NCBI GenBank assembly: GCA_963822595.1
Contig: CAWGIG010000004.1
Span: 186,001-250,000 of the forward strand
Reading direction: 5' to 3'
DNA length: 64,000 nucleotides
Origin: CAVRUH01 sp963822595
Lineage (GTDB): Bacteria; Chlamydiota; Chlamydiia; Chlamydiales; Waddliaceae
In this document: one piece after another, positions 23,955 to 33,282 of the stretch
Layout of the letters: each line of letters begins with the position of its first letter
Numbering within the stretch: position 1 is the first letter of the stretch
Notes under the pieces: model-generated
The model's database searches: none
What the model was told of the DNA's origin: nothing
The model's input: the letters and a program-made list of their open reading frames with translations, nothing else
Position numbers and translations under genes: made by a program

Positions 23955-24941
23955 TTGCAAGTTTTTACTTCATCCCTTTTTTTTATAATCATCTTCCTCT
24001 TTGCCTCGTGCGAGCCCGAGCACAAACCTTCCGTTACAGGATTTTCCGGGATTACAATGACGGTGCCCTACCGCATTCTCATCGGAAAAAACCTCTCGTT
24101 CTTGGAAAAAAGAAACGTCCAATCTCTTATAGATCAAACTTTTAACGAGGTCGATCAAATCTATAACTACTGGAATCCTTATTCAGAAATTTCCCTGTTA
24201 AATAAACTCAAAAAACACGAAAAAAAGAAGATTTCACAGAAACTGAAACAATTTCTGGAGATCACAGAAAAAATCGTCCTCTTGACTGAGGGCAGGTTTG
24301 ATCCCACCATTCGACCTCTTCAAATTCTCTGGAAAAATTACCTAGAAAAAGGAATTGCTCCTCCGCAAGAAGAAATCGCAGCCCTCCTTCCAGCGGTAGG
24401 TTGGGACAAAATTCATTTTTCCGACGGCTTTTTCCGGAAAGATCATGACGCCACGTCTTTAGATCTCGGAGGTATTGCGAAAGGTTACTGTGTCGATCTG
24501 ATTGCAGAAAAATTTTCCGATGCAGGATTCCATGATTTCTATATAGAATGGGGAGGCGAAATTTATACGAACGGAAAACACCCTGATGATAGGCCTTGGC
24601 GGGTATTTATTAGCAAATTAGGAGATCCTGACCCAGAAAATGCCGTTGCCATCGTTGAGCTTCATGACGAAGCCATCGCTACGAGCGGTGATTACCACCA
24701 GAATTGGATGGCCGGAAATGTAAAATATACCCACATCATCGATCCGAAAACCGGCGCACCTTTGATTTCAGACCCTGAAGCGATCGCAAGCGCAAGTGTC
24801 GTCGCTCCTACCTGCACGCTAGCCGATGGTCTTGCCACAGCGCTTATGATGCCCTCTACAAACATGGAATGGATAGAAAAATTACAGACGGAATTTCCCT
24901 CTATTCGTTTTTGGCGACACAGGCGGATAGAAGCGAAATAA
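23955..24941 (+). CDS. apbE: FAD:protein FMN transferase (ApbE), lipoprotein
   Basis: Covalently attaches FMN from FAD to threonines of flavoproteins such as NQR subunits in the envelope. It has a signal with lipobox LFASCEPE, and ApbE motifs: LTEGRFDPTIRPL, TSLDLGGIAKGYCVDLI, EWGGEIYTNGKHP, ATSGDYHQNW and THIIDPKTGAPL. The open frame extends upstream, but AAAGGAG (23941-23947) is 7 nt before TTG at 23955, so that is the likely start (TTG at 23952 is the alternative). The last codons (RIEAK and stop) lie in the edge of the family A repeat. Position near dnaN/recF/smpB is one I recall from Chlamydia. Confidence 0.92.
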   Translation: MQVFTSSLFFIIIFLFASCEPEHKPSVTGFSGITMTVPYRILIGKNLSFLEKRNVQSLIDQTFNEVDQIYNYWNPYSEISLLNKLKKHEKKKISQKLKQFLEITEKIVLLTEGRFDPTIRPLQILWKNYLEKGIAPPQEEIAALLPAVGWDKIHFSDGFFRKDHDATSLDLGGIAKGYCVDLIAEKFSDAGFHDFYIEWGGEIYTNGKHPDDRPWRVFISKLGDPDPENAVAIVELHDEAIATSGDYHQNWMAGNVKYTHIIDPKTGAPLISDPEAIASASVVAPTCTLADGLATALMMPSTNMEWIEKLQTEFPSIRFWRHRRIEAK

Positions 24942-25095
24942 CAGGATATGCAGGATCGCAAGCGGCAGGATAAAAAAGGATAAGAAAAAAAGATAAAAAA
25001 GTTGAAATTTTAAAAAATAAAAATTCTTTTTTTCTTTCTTATTCTTTTTTCTTATCCTTTTTCATCCTGCCGCTTGCGATCCTGCATATCCTGTT
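24940..25095. repeat. Family A inverted repeat, copy 1 (apbE / chaperone)
   Basis: Arms begin AACAGGATATGCAGGATCGC and contain CAAGCGGCAGGATAAAAAAGG, facing their complements around an A/T-rich centre. Lies between the convergent apbE and T3SS chaperone genes and probably terminates both. Confidence 0.9.
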
Positions 25096-25112
25096 AATTG
25101 TGTCAATAAAAC

Positions 25113-25610
25113 CTAAGAATTGAGCAGCTTTTTGAGGGCGGCTTTGACACTTTCGACTAAATCAAGATGCTGGTCTGTAGCTGCTGCTATAGAAAGCGTT
25201 GTCTCTAAAGCAATCATAGCATTGATTTTATCACCTAAAGCCAAATAACATTTCGCCGAATGATAATGAGGAATTGGATTTTCCATATTGGTTAAATTTG
25301 CCATGGAGTAAGCCATCAACGCCGAGTTATAATGATCTTTTAATTGTTCAGCCATCCCTAGTCCTAACCAATAACTGTGTACATAAGGATTCAAAGTAGT
25401 CAGGAAAATGAAGGCATCGGAAGCCTTCTCGTATTCTTGCATTTGGAAAAGATTGTAAGCCCCTTCATAAAACTTCTCCATCTTTTCGGATGTGTAGCCT
25501 AGTATCTCTTGGAAAGTTTTTCCCTCAGACACCTGCTTTTGTATAAGCTCAGGATCTCTGAGTTTTTCCATAGCCTCTTCGGGAATATCATTCCTTTCAA
25601 TGTGATCCAT
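25113..25610 (-). CDS. Type III secretion chaperone, SycD/LcrH family
   Basis: 165 residues with tetratricopeptide repeats in the pattern of class II chaperones for translocators: FYEGAYNLFQMQEYEKASDA, FLTTLNPYVHSYWLGLGMAE, YNSALMAYSMANLTNMENP, and PHYHSAKCYLALGDKINAMI. Such proteins hold the pore-forming translocators or other effectors before secretion. Start ATG 25610 has AAAGGA upstream. It follows a 160-residue protein by 12 nt on the same strand, so the two form an operon and the upstream product is a candidate client. No translocator homologue is recognisable here. Confidence 0.85.
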   Translation of the reverse strand: MDHIERNDIPEEAMEKLRDPELIQKQVSEGKTFQEILGYTSEKMEKFYEGAYNLFQMQEYEKASDAFIFLTTLNPYVHSYWLGLGMAEQLKDHYNSALMAYSMANLTNMENPIPHYHSAKCYLALGDKINAMIALETTLSIAAATDQHLDLVESVKAALKKLLNS

Positions 25611-25622
25611 TGCCTGGTCCTT

Positions 25623-26105
25623 TTAGAGAACAGTTCCGGGAGGAAGTTTTTTCTCCTCATTCTTTGCCCACTCATCTTTGATGAGAGGACTCTGCACCAA
25701 TTTGAATCCTCTTTTGACACGTTCTTTATAGTCTTTGCAATCCAAGAAAAGGTGTTGCCTTACCCTTGCTGTATAGGCTTCCAAAGTTTCTAATTCATTT
25801 GGTTTTGTTTCTTTAAGATCATTGATAAATGCATCGGCGATCTCACCGATGTATTCTTCGAATTCATTATCCGACAGAAACAAACCTGCTTCAACCTTTT
25901 TAAGTTTACCCATGACTTCTTCTCCTTCAACCATCAAAATTTGAGCCAACATGGTCCTTATTTGAGATCTATCTGAAGCGACCGGCTTCCCTTGATCTCT
26001 TGGTAAATCCTCAATATTTGGATCTCTTAAATCTTTCGGAACGGAGGGTTCGTCCTTTCGTCCTCCATTTATTCCTGATGTTCCACCAGTGTAATTAATT
26101 TTCAT
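25623..26105 (-). CDS. Unknown protein, candidate T3SS client
   Basis: The open frame extends to 26228, but the region up to residue 41 is basic and AT-rich; the ATG at 26105 gives MKINYTGGTSGINGGRKDEP, a flexible polar N-terminus like a type III secretion signal, so I take this start (160 residues). The rest is charged and helical (LAQILMVEGEEVMGKLKKVE; LETLEAYTARVRQHLFL). No family recognised. Its gene is directly upstream of a SycD/LcrH-type chaperone, which suggests secretion or a chaperone partnership. Confidence 0.65.
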   Translation of the reverse strand: MKINYTGGTSGINGGRKDEPSVPKDLRDPNIEDLPRDQGKPVASDRSQIRTMLAQILMVEGEEVMGKLKKVEAGLFLSDNEFEEYIGEIADAFINDLKETKPNELETLEAYTARVRQHLFLDCKDYKERVKRGFKLVQSPLIKDEWAKNEEKKLPPGTVL

Positions 26106-26338
26106 AAAGACCCTATTTCTTAATAACCTCATTATAAAATATTTAAATTTATTATAAAATGTTTTTTTAATGGTTTTTTTACTACCTAAAATTACCACGA
26201 AGTTCAGTGAAAATGACTCTTTTTTCAAAAATTAATTAATGTTATTCTAAAGTGTTAATCGACAAAAATGATTTAGATAACTATAATGATAACGGAAAAG
26301 AAAAAAGTTTATACGCATAACTAGAAGGGATTAAAAGT

Positions 26339-27712
26339 ATGATACAGGGGCAAACCAAGAAAAATCGCATAAATCTCTCCGATTATCCTTATGAAAAGGA
26401 CATTAAAAATCGCTTATTAATGGCTGACTTAACAGTATTCGAAGTCGATGTTATTCACGAAATTCTTCACAGTTCGATAAAAATTGAAATTGAGCAACTT
26501 GCGGAATCGCTGAATACCAGCCCAAAAAAACTTGTGCCTGTCCTGGAAAAACTCTCAAAGATGAAACTCCTTAAAGTGCTAGATCAACAGATCGAAGTCA
26601 ACAAAGAGATGAGAAAATACTTTGAATCTGAAATTATAAAATACGACGACGAATTCCAAGCCGATATGGAATTCCTCAAAGGCCTCCTAAATAAAGTTCC
26701 GATTCATGTGTTGCCCCAATGGTACCCCATTCCGAAAACTTCGGATGACATCTTCCTATCAATCATTGAAAAATTCTTCCATACTCCAAAGCTCTACCAA
26801 AGATACCTAGACGATCTCACATTCGACGATCCGATACTTCGGGAGATCATGAACGAAGTTTTTGCTTCGCCTGATCTTAAAGTGCAGTGTAAAAGTCTCT
26901 TAAAAAAATATTCACTAACACGTGAAAAATTAGAAGAGTATCTTCTTCTTCTCGAATTTAATTTAGCCTGCTGCTTAAGCTACAGCATGGTAGATGATAA
27001 ATGGGAAGAGGTCATTACACCTTTTTACGAATGGAAAAAATACCTGCAATTTGAACGAGATACCCATCCTGTAACCATCAAAGACACTGAAAATATTGTA
27101 AGAACCCACCCTGAAGATTTTGGATTTGTTCAAGATATGACTCGAATTCTTCTTGCCGCCCAAGATAAAATGATCACCCTTGTTAATAATGAGCTTTCTC
27201 CGGAAAACGTCAAAGAATTCCTTCCTGAAGTAGAGTTCAACAAGTTACCTCCCTATTATATAAAAAAAGTTATTGAGACACTCGTTAAATTGAAATTTCT
27301 CGATATTGAGAACAATATTCTAGAAACCCTCGATTCTGCCAACGATTGGATTAAAAAACCGATATTGGAACAGGCAATGCTCCTTTATCGTTTCTCAGGT
27401 TCGCATATACAAGACAAAGACATTCGTTCAACGGAGAAGAGCCTTAAAAAAGTACTCAAGATGGGGTGGATCTATTTCGATGATTTCATAGCGGGATTTA
27501 CAGCTCCGATCGGCGAAGTCCAGCCTGTTTCTTTACAGTGTACCGGAAAACGGTGGAAATATGTGCTTCCAAAATATTCCAAAGGAGATATTAATCTCAT
27601 TAAAACAACTATCTTTGAGAGGTTATTTCAATCCGGCATGGTCTGCACTGGAATGCACGATGGCAAGGCCTGTTTTATGGTCACGCCCTTCGGTAAGAAC
27701 ACTTTAGATTAA
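26339..27712 (+). CDS. Conserved-looking protein with N-terminal winged-helix-like segment
   Basis: 457 residues, no signal or membrane segments. Residues about 30-85 (LTVFEVDVIHEILHSSIKIE, EQLAESLNTSPKKLVPVLEKL) look like a helix-turn-helix or winged-helix fold. The long remainder is helical and charged. The C-terminal part, with VLPKYSKGDINLIKTTIFERL followed by FQSGMVCTGMHDG, may be a second small domain. I do not recognise the family; a DNA-binding or regulatory function is only a suggestion. Convergent with recF, separated by a family A repeat. Confidence 0.7.
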   Translation: MIQGQTKKNRINLSDYPYEKDIKNRLLMADLTVFEVDVIHEILHSSIKIEIEQLAESLNTSPKKLVPVLEKLSKMKLLKVLDQQIEVNKEMRKYFESEIIKYDDEFQADMEFLKGLLNKVPIHVLPQWYPIPKTSDDIFLSIIEKFFHTPKLYQRYLDDLTFDDPILREIMNEVFASPDLKVQCKSLLKKYSLTREKLEEYLLLLEFNLACCLSYSMVDDKWEEVITPFYEWKKYLQFERDTHPVTIKDTENIVRTHPEDFGFVQDMTRILLAAQDKMITLVNNELSPENVKEFLPEVEFNKLPPYYIKKVIETLVKLKFLDIENNILETLDSANDWIKKPILEQAMLLYRFSGSHIQDKDIRSTEKSLKKVLKMGWIYFDDFIAGFTAPIGEVQPVSLQCTGKRWKYVLPKYSKGDINLIKTTIFERLFQSGMVCTGMHDGKACFMVTPFGKNTLD

Positions 27713-27744
27713 ACTTCAAGATCAGATTGTTCGTATAGAAACGC

Positions 27745-27972
27745 TATGGGCGGATAGATTGCGTAGACACAAAATAACAAGATAAGCAGGATCGCAAGCG
27801 GCAGGATAAAAAAAGGATAAGAAAAAAAAGAAAATTAGAAAAAATTAACATTCTTTTTTTTTCTTATCCTTTCTTATCTTTTTTTCTTATCTTTTCTTAT
27901 CCTTTTTTTATCCTGCCGCTTGCGATCCTGCTTATCCTGTTATTTTGTGTCTATGCAATCTACCCGCCCATA
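27745..27972. repeat. Family A inverted repeat, copy 2 (between converging 457-aa gene and recF)
   Basis: The longest copy: arms extend to TATGGGCGGATAGATTGCGTAG and its complement, then the shared GATAAGCAGGATCGCAAGCG core. An extra partial copy of the right arm (ATCCTGCTTATCCTGTTATTT) follows at about 27975-27995, in tandem. Confidence 0.9.
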
Positions 27973-28008
27973 CAATCCTGCTTATCCTGTTATTTGTGTA
28001 TTTGAGAC

Positions 28009-29058
28009 CTACACTAACGCGATAGCTTTCGTACAATGAATTTTATTGTCGGTTGCTGTCAGAAAGACTTGTCCTAAAGAACTAATATGCGAAAATAGCT
28101 TGTCACGACGCGATTCGTCTAAGCTGACGCCAACATCATCGATGAGCATCAATGGAAAAATGTTCGATTGAAGATGCATCCGCTCCCATTCCGCAAATTT
28201 AAGCGCCGCCACACACATCCGCTGCTGCCCCTCACTTGCAAAATGTCGCGCATCAAGATCATCTAAAGATATACTCAAATCGTCCCGATGAGCCCCTGTG
28301 AGGGTATTTCCTACATCCATCTCTTTTGAACGAAGTTCCTTGTATTTCTCTAGATAAAAATTGCGAATGACTTCTTCATTTTCAAAGGGTGCTCGCGACT
28401 CATATTTTATGGAGATTTTTTTTGCATCGCCGGAAAATATTCCATATAATTTCCGAGACAACTCTTGAAGATCAGCCACGGCAATATAACGCTGCCTCGC
28501 AATGTATGCTGCGGCATTCGACATTTCCTCTTCCCATCCATCTATGGTTGATGTATCGCGCAACTTTAACAGATGATTTCTCTGACGCATCGCACGGCTA
28601 AAGCGATTCAACTGATCAAGGTATTTTGAATCTGTCTGCGAAAGCTGAAAATCTAAGTAGCGTCGACGTAAATCAGGTCCCCCCTTAACGAGAGCTGCAT
28701 CATCCGGAGTCATCGAAACCCCTTGAATGATCCCCAAAATATTGGATAACCTGCGGAATTGCGTTTCGTTATGTTCTATTTTTCTATCGGTGCCATCAAA
28801 GGATACACTTAATCGCTGTTCGACATGATGCTTCGTAAAAACAGCCTCGACATAGAAGCCTGGACCATTTTTTCCAACAAGATCATCGAATTGAAAAGAC
28901 CTAAAGGAACGCCCCATCATCAACAGATGAATCGCCTCCAAAATAGTGGTTTTCCCAACCGCATTGGGACCATAGATTAAACTAACGCCAGGTTCAAACT
29001 CGAGTAAGAGGTCGCGATGAACTCGGAAGTTCCTTAACTGAAGCGACCTTAGATGCAT
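28009..29058 (-). CDS. recF: DNA replication and repair protein RecF
   Basis: SMC-like ATPase that helps load RecA at gaps during repair of single-stranded DNA. Walker A GPNAVGKTTILEAIH (about 34-48), RSFRSFQFDDLV, TPDDAALVKGGPDLRRRYLD, GAHRDDLSISL, signature EGQQRMCVAALKFAEW and Walker B PLMLIDDVGVSLD. 349 residues, normal length. It begins 2 nt after dnaN ends, forming the classic dnaN-recF operon; the order dnaN-recF with divergent smpB is one I recall from Chlamydia. Confidence 0.95.
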   Translation of the reverse strand: MHLRSLQLRNFRVHRDLLLEFEPGVSLIYGPNAVGKTTILEAIHLLMMGRSFRSFQFDDLVGKNGPGFYVEAVFTKHHVEQRLSVSFDGTDRKIEHNETQFRRLSNILGIIQGVSMTPDDAALVKGGPDLRRRYLDFQLSQTDSKYLDQLNRFSRAMRQRNHLLKLRDTSTIDGWEEEMSNAAAYIARQRYIAVADLQELSRKLYGIFSGDAKKISIKYESRAPFENEEVIRNFYLEKYKELRSKEMDVGNTLTGAHRDDLSISLDDLDARHFASEGQQRMCVAALKFAEWERMHLQSNIFPLMLIDDVGVSLDESRRDKLFSHISSLGQVFLTATDNKIHCTKAIALV

Positions 29059-29060
29059 GG

Positions 29061-30218
29061 CTATTCTTCACTCAGTCTCATGGGCATTAATACAAAGAGG
29101 GAATTACCCTTTCTCTCCGGCACCGGCAGAGAATCTGATTCAGGCTCGAATTCCAGCACGCTCTCTGTGATCACGCCGGGATTGAATGGATCTGTCAACG
29201 CCATGTTTACCGTTTGTCCCTTTGTGTGGCGCAAGATATCGAGGAAGAAATGCGGATTGAATGCAATTTCTAATTGGGGCCCGTGGTAGTTCACAGGCAT
29301 GCTTACTTTCCCTTCCCCGACTTCAGCAGCATTTGCATTAAGCTTCACCTCACCGTTCATAAAGGTAAATCGTACTGACGATTGTATGCCTTCGGTAGGG
29401 GTGAAAAGAGAAACTTGACGGAGAAGATGCATGAGCTCTTCACGGTGGAGTGTGACGTTCGATGAGGATGCCTCAGGGATGACTCGATTGTAATCAGGAT
29501 ATTCCCCTGAAAGTAGTTTAGTGATCAGAATGGTATTTTCTGTTTCGATAGCGATTTTATCGCTCATCAGGTGAAGGGTTACATCGCCGGTATCTTCAAG
29601 ATTTTTTAAGATCTCTTCGACAGCTTTAAGAGGGACAATATAGCCGCCCGAAATGGTTGAATCGATCTCCAGAGGGAGTTCATTTTTAGCGAGACGCTTG
29701 CCGTCGGTTCCGACAAAAATCGCTTTACCGTTTTCGATGTGTAAAAACACGCCTGTCAAAGCATAGCGACTGTCCTCGCGTGAGACTGCAAAGGCGGTAC
29801 TGAAAAACATTTCCTTCAACTTTGCCTGACTGAGTTTGATTGGAATAGAGTCGGTGAGGTCAGGGAGGCTAGGAAATTGCGCAGCGTTCATTCCGTTCAA
29901 TTTGAAACGGGAAGCATCGGCATTCAGTTCGGTGACTTCATTTTCGCTGGTTGTCACCTGAACATTCACAGAAGTCAACTCTCTCACTAACGAAGCAAAC
30001 TTCTTAGCGGGAAGCGTCGTCACCCCTTCTTCAAGAATTTTTGCCTCGGTGATGCAGCGAATACCCACCGTAAGATCGGTCGCCGTCACAATGATTTCGC
30101 TGCCCCGCGCTTCAATCATGAGGTTGGCTAAAATAGGCATCGTCGCCTTCTGCGAAACAACGTTTTGACACTTGGAAATAAGATAATTTAACTCTTGTGT
30201 GGAGATAACGAATTTCAT
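29061..30218 (-). CDS. dnaN: DNA polymerase III beta subunit (sliding clamp)
   Basis: Ring-shaped processivity clamp of the replicase. 385 residues in three domains; landmarks are MKFVISTQELNYLISKCQNV at the start, IVTATDLTVGIRC, LPAKKFASLVREL, YALTGVFLHIENGKAIFVGT, LSGEYPDYNRVIPE and a C-terminus ending in FVLMPMRLSEE (the usual end is MPMR/L). Complete. First gene of the dnaN-recF operon; its 5' region contains a family A inverted repeat about 70 nt upstream. Confidence 0.95.
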   Translation of the reverse strand: MKFVISTQELNYLISKCQNVVSQKATMPILANLMIEARGSEIIVTATDLTVGIRCITEAKILEEGVTTLPAKKFASLVRELTSVNVQVTTSENEVTELNADASRFKLNGMNAAQFPSLPDLTDSIPIKLSQAKLKEMFFSTAFAVSREDSRYALTGVFLHIENGKAIFVGTDGKRLAKNELPLEIDSTISGGYIVPLKAVEEILKNLEDTGDVTLHLMSDKIAIETENTILITKLLSGEYPDYNRVIPEASSSNVTLHREELMHLLRQVSLFTPTEGIQSSVRFTFMNGEVKLNANAAEVGEGKVSMPVNYHGPQLEIAFNPHFFLDILRHTKGQTVNMALTDPFNPGVITESVLEFEPESDSLPVPERKGNSLFVLMPMRLSEE

Positions 30219-30289
30219 GAAATATACCCTCGCTTTTGGACCATAAAGTTAACCGAGAAAGCAACCCAATGTCAAGAAAAATCCACGAA

Positions 30290-30474
30290 TAGAATGCATA
30301 GACACTATTAACAGGATAAGCAGGATCGCAAGCGGCAGGATAAAAAAAGGATAAGAAAAGATAAGAAAAAAAAAGAATTGTTATTTTTTTAAAATTTCTT
30401 TTATTTTCTTATCCTTTTTTTATCCTGCCGCTTGCGATCTTGCTTATCCTGTTAATGGTATCTATGCGATCTAT
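30290..30474. repeat. Family A inverted repeat, copy 3 (between divergent dnaN and smpB)
   Basis: Same core as the other copies, flanked by GCATAGACACTATTAACAGG and its imperfect complement. Unlike the others it lies between two divergent genes, so it cannot be acting as their terminator and may influence both promoters. Confidence 0.9.
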
Positions 30475-30556
30475 CCATCTTCGATGTCCTTCACTTCCTT
30501 CGTGGCGAAAATACACTGGAATTAATTGCGCCATCGAAATATAATACCCTACTATC

Positions 30557-31018
30557 ATGACTAAATCAGAAAATACAGATCTCGTTTCCAACCGACGCGC
30601 CTCTTTCAACTACGAAATCATCGAAACTTTCGAAGCGGGTATCGTTCTCGAGGGCACAGAGGTAAAATCGCTTCGTAACCATGGCGGTTCCCTTCAAGAA
30701 GCCTACATCAAAGTTATCGATGACGCCCTCTGGCTCATAAATGCGTCTATCGCCCCCTACCGCTTCGGTAATATCCATAATCACGAAGAAAAACGCGATC
30801 GCAAACTCCTCATGCATAAAAGGGAAATCGCTCACCTTAAAACCGAACTTCACGAAAAAGGACTCACAGCTATCCCCCTTGCCATGTACCTCAAAAAAGG
30901 GCGGGTCAAAGTCAAAATCGCCACCGCCCGCGGCAAAAAGAACATCGACAAAAGGGAGACCATCAAGGAACGGGATGAAAAACGGAACATGGATCGCGCT
31001 AAAAAGGAATACCTTTGA
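30557..31018 (+). CDS. smpB: SsrA-binding protein SmpB
   Basis: Binds tmRNA and brings it to stalled ribosomes in trans-translation. Family landmarks: NRRASFNYEIIETFEAGIVL, GTEVKSLRNHGGSLQEAYI, NIHNHEEKRDRKLLMHKREI, KGRVKVKIATARGKKNIDKR and the basic C-terminal tail. 153 residues. Its TGA overlaps the TTG start of rlmH by 4 nt, so the pair is co-translated. Confidence 0.95.
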   Translation: MTKSENTDLVSNRRASFNYEIIETFEAGIVLEGTEVKSLRNHGGSLQEAYIKVIDDALWLINASIAPYRFGNIHNHEEKRDRKLLMHKREIAHLKTELHEKGLTAIPLAMYLKKGRVKVKIATARGKKNIDKRETIKERDEKRNMDRAKKEYL

Positions 31019-31437
31019 TCCGGATCAAGCTGCTTTCCGTTGGCAAAACCAAAGAGAGCTGGCTAGAAGAAGCCGTTGCCGACTATGTCAAAAGACTGAG
31101 CTCTCAAGTTGAATTCGAATTCATCTGGGTCAAAGATAACGACCAATTAGAACTCAAAATAGCCAAAGAACCCCGCGTGGTACTCCTGGATCCCCAAGGA
31201 ATAAGCATGACGAGCGAAGAGTTCTCCCCTTTCCTTCTCAAAGAGATCGAAAAAGGGAACTCCCGACTCGCCATCGTCATCGGCGGCCCCGAAGGCCTCA
31301 CTCGCACAATAAAAAGCCAATTTCCACAAATCAGCCTTTCAAAAATGACCTTTACCCACCAAATCACACGACTCATCCTCTTAGAACAGATTTATCGCGC
31401 TTTCGAGATCGCCAAGGGCTCCCAGTATCACAAGTGA
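31015..31437 (+). CDS. rlmH: 23S rRNA (pseudouridine1915-N3)-methyltransferase RlmH
   Basis: 140-residue SPOUT methyltransferase that modifies pseudouridine 1915 in helix 69 of 23S rRNA. Landmarks: MIRIKLLSVGKTKESWLEEA, VVLLDPQGISMTSEEFSPFL, LAIVIGGPEGLTRTIKSQ and a C-terminal trefoil-knot end THQITRLILLEQIYRAF. Starts with TTG at 31015, with AAGGA 6 nt upstream. Its end overlaps the end of the opposite-strand membrane gene by 10 bp. Confidence 0.94.
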   Translation: MIRIKLLSVGKTKESWLEEAVADYVKRLSSQVEFEFIWVKDNDQLELKIAKEPRVVLLDPQGISMTSEEFSPFLLKEIEKGNSRLAIVIGGPEGLTRTIKSQFPQISLSKMTFTHQITRLILLEQIYRAFEIAKGSQYHK

Positions 31438-31871
31438 CGGAAGGTCACAAAAGCGCCGTTAATCAACGCAGCTCCGACTGCTACATCCACAACACCTCGA
31501 ACATCATTTGGAACACCCAAAAATTTAATGCTCATTCCTAGCAAGATCATCGATCCTATAAGGATCAGATAAGGGAGACTAAAAATATTGGTCAGATTTG
31601 TAGGATCCGGAAAAGTTCGGATGCGATCTACAATCCTTTTGGATGACTTTCCTAACACATATTTTCCCTTCATAAAGCCGATGAACAGTGCAAGTGCCAG
31701 CAAAGCTACAGTAGCTTCCTCTATCCCCCCCAAAAGCGGCGAAATAGAAGTTGTTAAAGGACGTACCTCTCCATGCAGAAGAAGCATTATCCCTAAAGGG
31801 AGAAGAAAAAGGCCTACACATAACCACAAAGCGCCTGATAACATAATTAATCTCGAATGACTGAGTTGCAT
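31428..31871 (-). CDS. Integral membrane protein, unknown
   Basis: About 147 residues from an ATG at 31871 with GGAG upstream (the frame is open to 31913). Four hydrophobic segments are visible: LIMLSGALWLCVGLFLLPLG, EEATVALLALALFIGFM, LPYLILIGSMILLGMSIKFL and VVDVAVGAALINGAFVTF. I do not recognise a family; the pattern of paired helices resembles small uncharacterised membrane proteins. Convergent with rlmH, with a 10-bp tail overlap. Confidence 0.6.
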   Translation of the reverse strand: MQLSHSRLIMLSGALWLCVGLFLLPLGIMLLLHGEVRPLTTSISPLLGGIEEATVALLALALFIGFMKGKYVLGKSSKRIVDRIRTFPDPTNLTNIFSLPYLILIGSMILLGMSIKFLGVPNDVRGVVDVAVGAALINGAFVTFRHL

Positions 31872-31899
31872 ATAATTTCTCCTTTGATTACCGTTTTTC

Positions 31900-32096
31900 A
31901 CCACAGAGATCACAGAGATTTATGAGATCACTGAGAGAAAAAAGAGAGAAGAATCACTTAATATTTCTGTGATCTCGGTGGCGCCCAAACAATGTTTGGT
32001 ATTGTTGAAAAATTTATAGGACTTCCTAGATTCCGTCAACTTGTTTTACTCATTTTTCTCTCTGTGATCACAAAAATCTCTGTGATCTCTGTGGTT
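31900..32096. repeat. Family B inverted repeat (CACAGAG type)
   Basis: Left arm 31900-31942 (ACCACAGAGATCACAGAGAT and on) and right arm 32053-32096 are imperfect reverse complements; a further TTTCTGTGATCTCGGTGG segment lies inside (near 31963-31981). Same vocabulary as the 40-nt repeats around the BTB locus. It lies in the divergent region between the membrane protein and the PIN-TRAM gene. Confidence 0.8.
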
Positions 32097-32181
32097 AGAA
32101 TCGGTGAAAGGAAAGCTGTACAAAAAAGAGAAAAAAATGTATAAATGGTATTTTTATTAACAAATTGGGATTACAAATACT

Positions 32182-33282
32182 ATGAACATGTCATTTACAC
32201 TCATTCGATTCATTTTTGCCCTCTTAAGCATCATTTTCTTTACAGTTGTAACAACGAATATCGGCGGCGGCACAAATGCCAATACCATTATCCTAGGTAT
32301 CGGAGCAGGTCTCCTTTTTAACGGATTTTTACTAGGCGCCGAATACTTTTATCGCCGTACCAACCTTAAAGCCCTCAATACATTGGTTCTAGGCCTCTTT
32401 TTTGGCTGTTTACTTGCCCATGCGATCGTTTACGCGTTTTCCGGGGTTCTAGAGCTAGGTAACCTCTTTGTTTCTCCACAAGCAGCCACAATCACCCTCG
32501 TGAGCGTTTACCTCTTCTGCATGTACACCGGTATCATGCTCACAGTCAGAGCCGCGGATGAAATTCATATCAGTATTCCCTTCATCAAATTCCAACCGAC
32601 AACCCAAAAGAAAAAAGATATTTTGCTAGATTCCTCAATCCTCCTCGACCCACGTATCATTGATTTAGCTACCTCAGGAATCGTCAACAACTTGCTCGTT
32701 CTCCCCCAGTTCATCATCAAAGAACAAAATCAGATCGCCGAAGGACCCAACGATGCCCTAAAAGGCAAAGCACGCAGAGCTTTGGAGGTCATTAAAAAGT
32801 TGGAAACACTTCCTCAACTCCAAATTCGATACAACGACACCGATTTCCCTGAAATTAAAGACACCACCGCTAAAGCCGTGAGACTCGCAAGACTGACCGA
32901 CTCCAGCATTCTTACCGCCGACCTCAACCGCATCGAACAATCATCCATTGAAGGCATCACTGTCATCAACATTCATATGTTAGCCAACTCCCTAAAGCCT
33001 ATTAGCCAATCCGGCGAACACATCACTATCAAAGTTCAACGCTACGGTAAAGAAGCTCGCCAAGGTGTAGGATACCTCGAAGATGGCACCATGGTCGTCA
33101 TCAACGGAGGCGCTGAATACATCGGAGAAACTATCAAGGCCCAAGTTCTGTCGGTAAAACACACGTCATCGGGTCGTATGATTTTCTGCAACACTGCCGA
33201 ACAATCCATGTTATCGGATGAAGAAGTCGAAGAATCCCTCTCAAGATTCGAGAACTCTCCGAAAGGATATTATACTTCATAG
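32182..33282 (+). CDS. PIN-TRAM domain membrane protein (YacL type)
   Basis: 366 residues: four N-terminal membrane helices (to about residue 125), then a PIN-type nuclease domain (ILLDSSILLDPRIIDLATSG with its conserved Asp, later ARLTDSSILTADLNRI) and a C-terminal TRAM RNA-binding domain (GKEARQGVGYLEDGTMVVIN). This is the architecture of Bacillus YacL. PIN domains cut RNA; the role of membrane anchoring is unknown. Followed without a gap by acpS. Confidence 0.88.
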   Translation: MNMSFTLIRFIFALLSIIFFTVVTTNIGGGTNANTIILGIGAGLLFNGFLLGAEYFYRRTNLKALNTLVLGLFFGCLLAHAIVYAFSGVLELGNLFVSPQAATITLVSVYLFCMYTGIMLTVRAADEIHISIPFIKFQPTTQKKKDILLDSSILLDPRIIDLATSGIVNNLLVLPQFIIKEQNQIAEGPNDALKGKARRALEVIKKLETLPQLQIRYNDTDFPEIKDTTAKAVRLARLTDSSILTADLNRIEQSSIEGITVINIHMLANSLKPISQSGEHITIKVQRYGKEARQGVGYLEDGTMVVINGGAEYIGETIKAQVLSVKHTSSGRMIFCNTAEQSMLSDEEVEESLSRFENSPKGYYTS

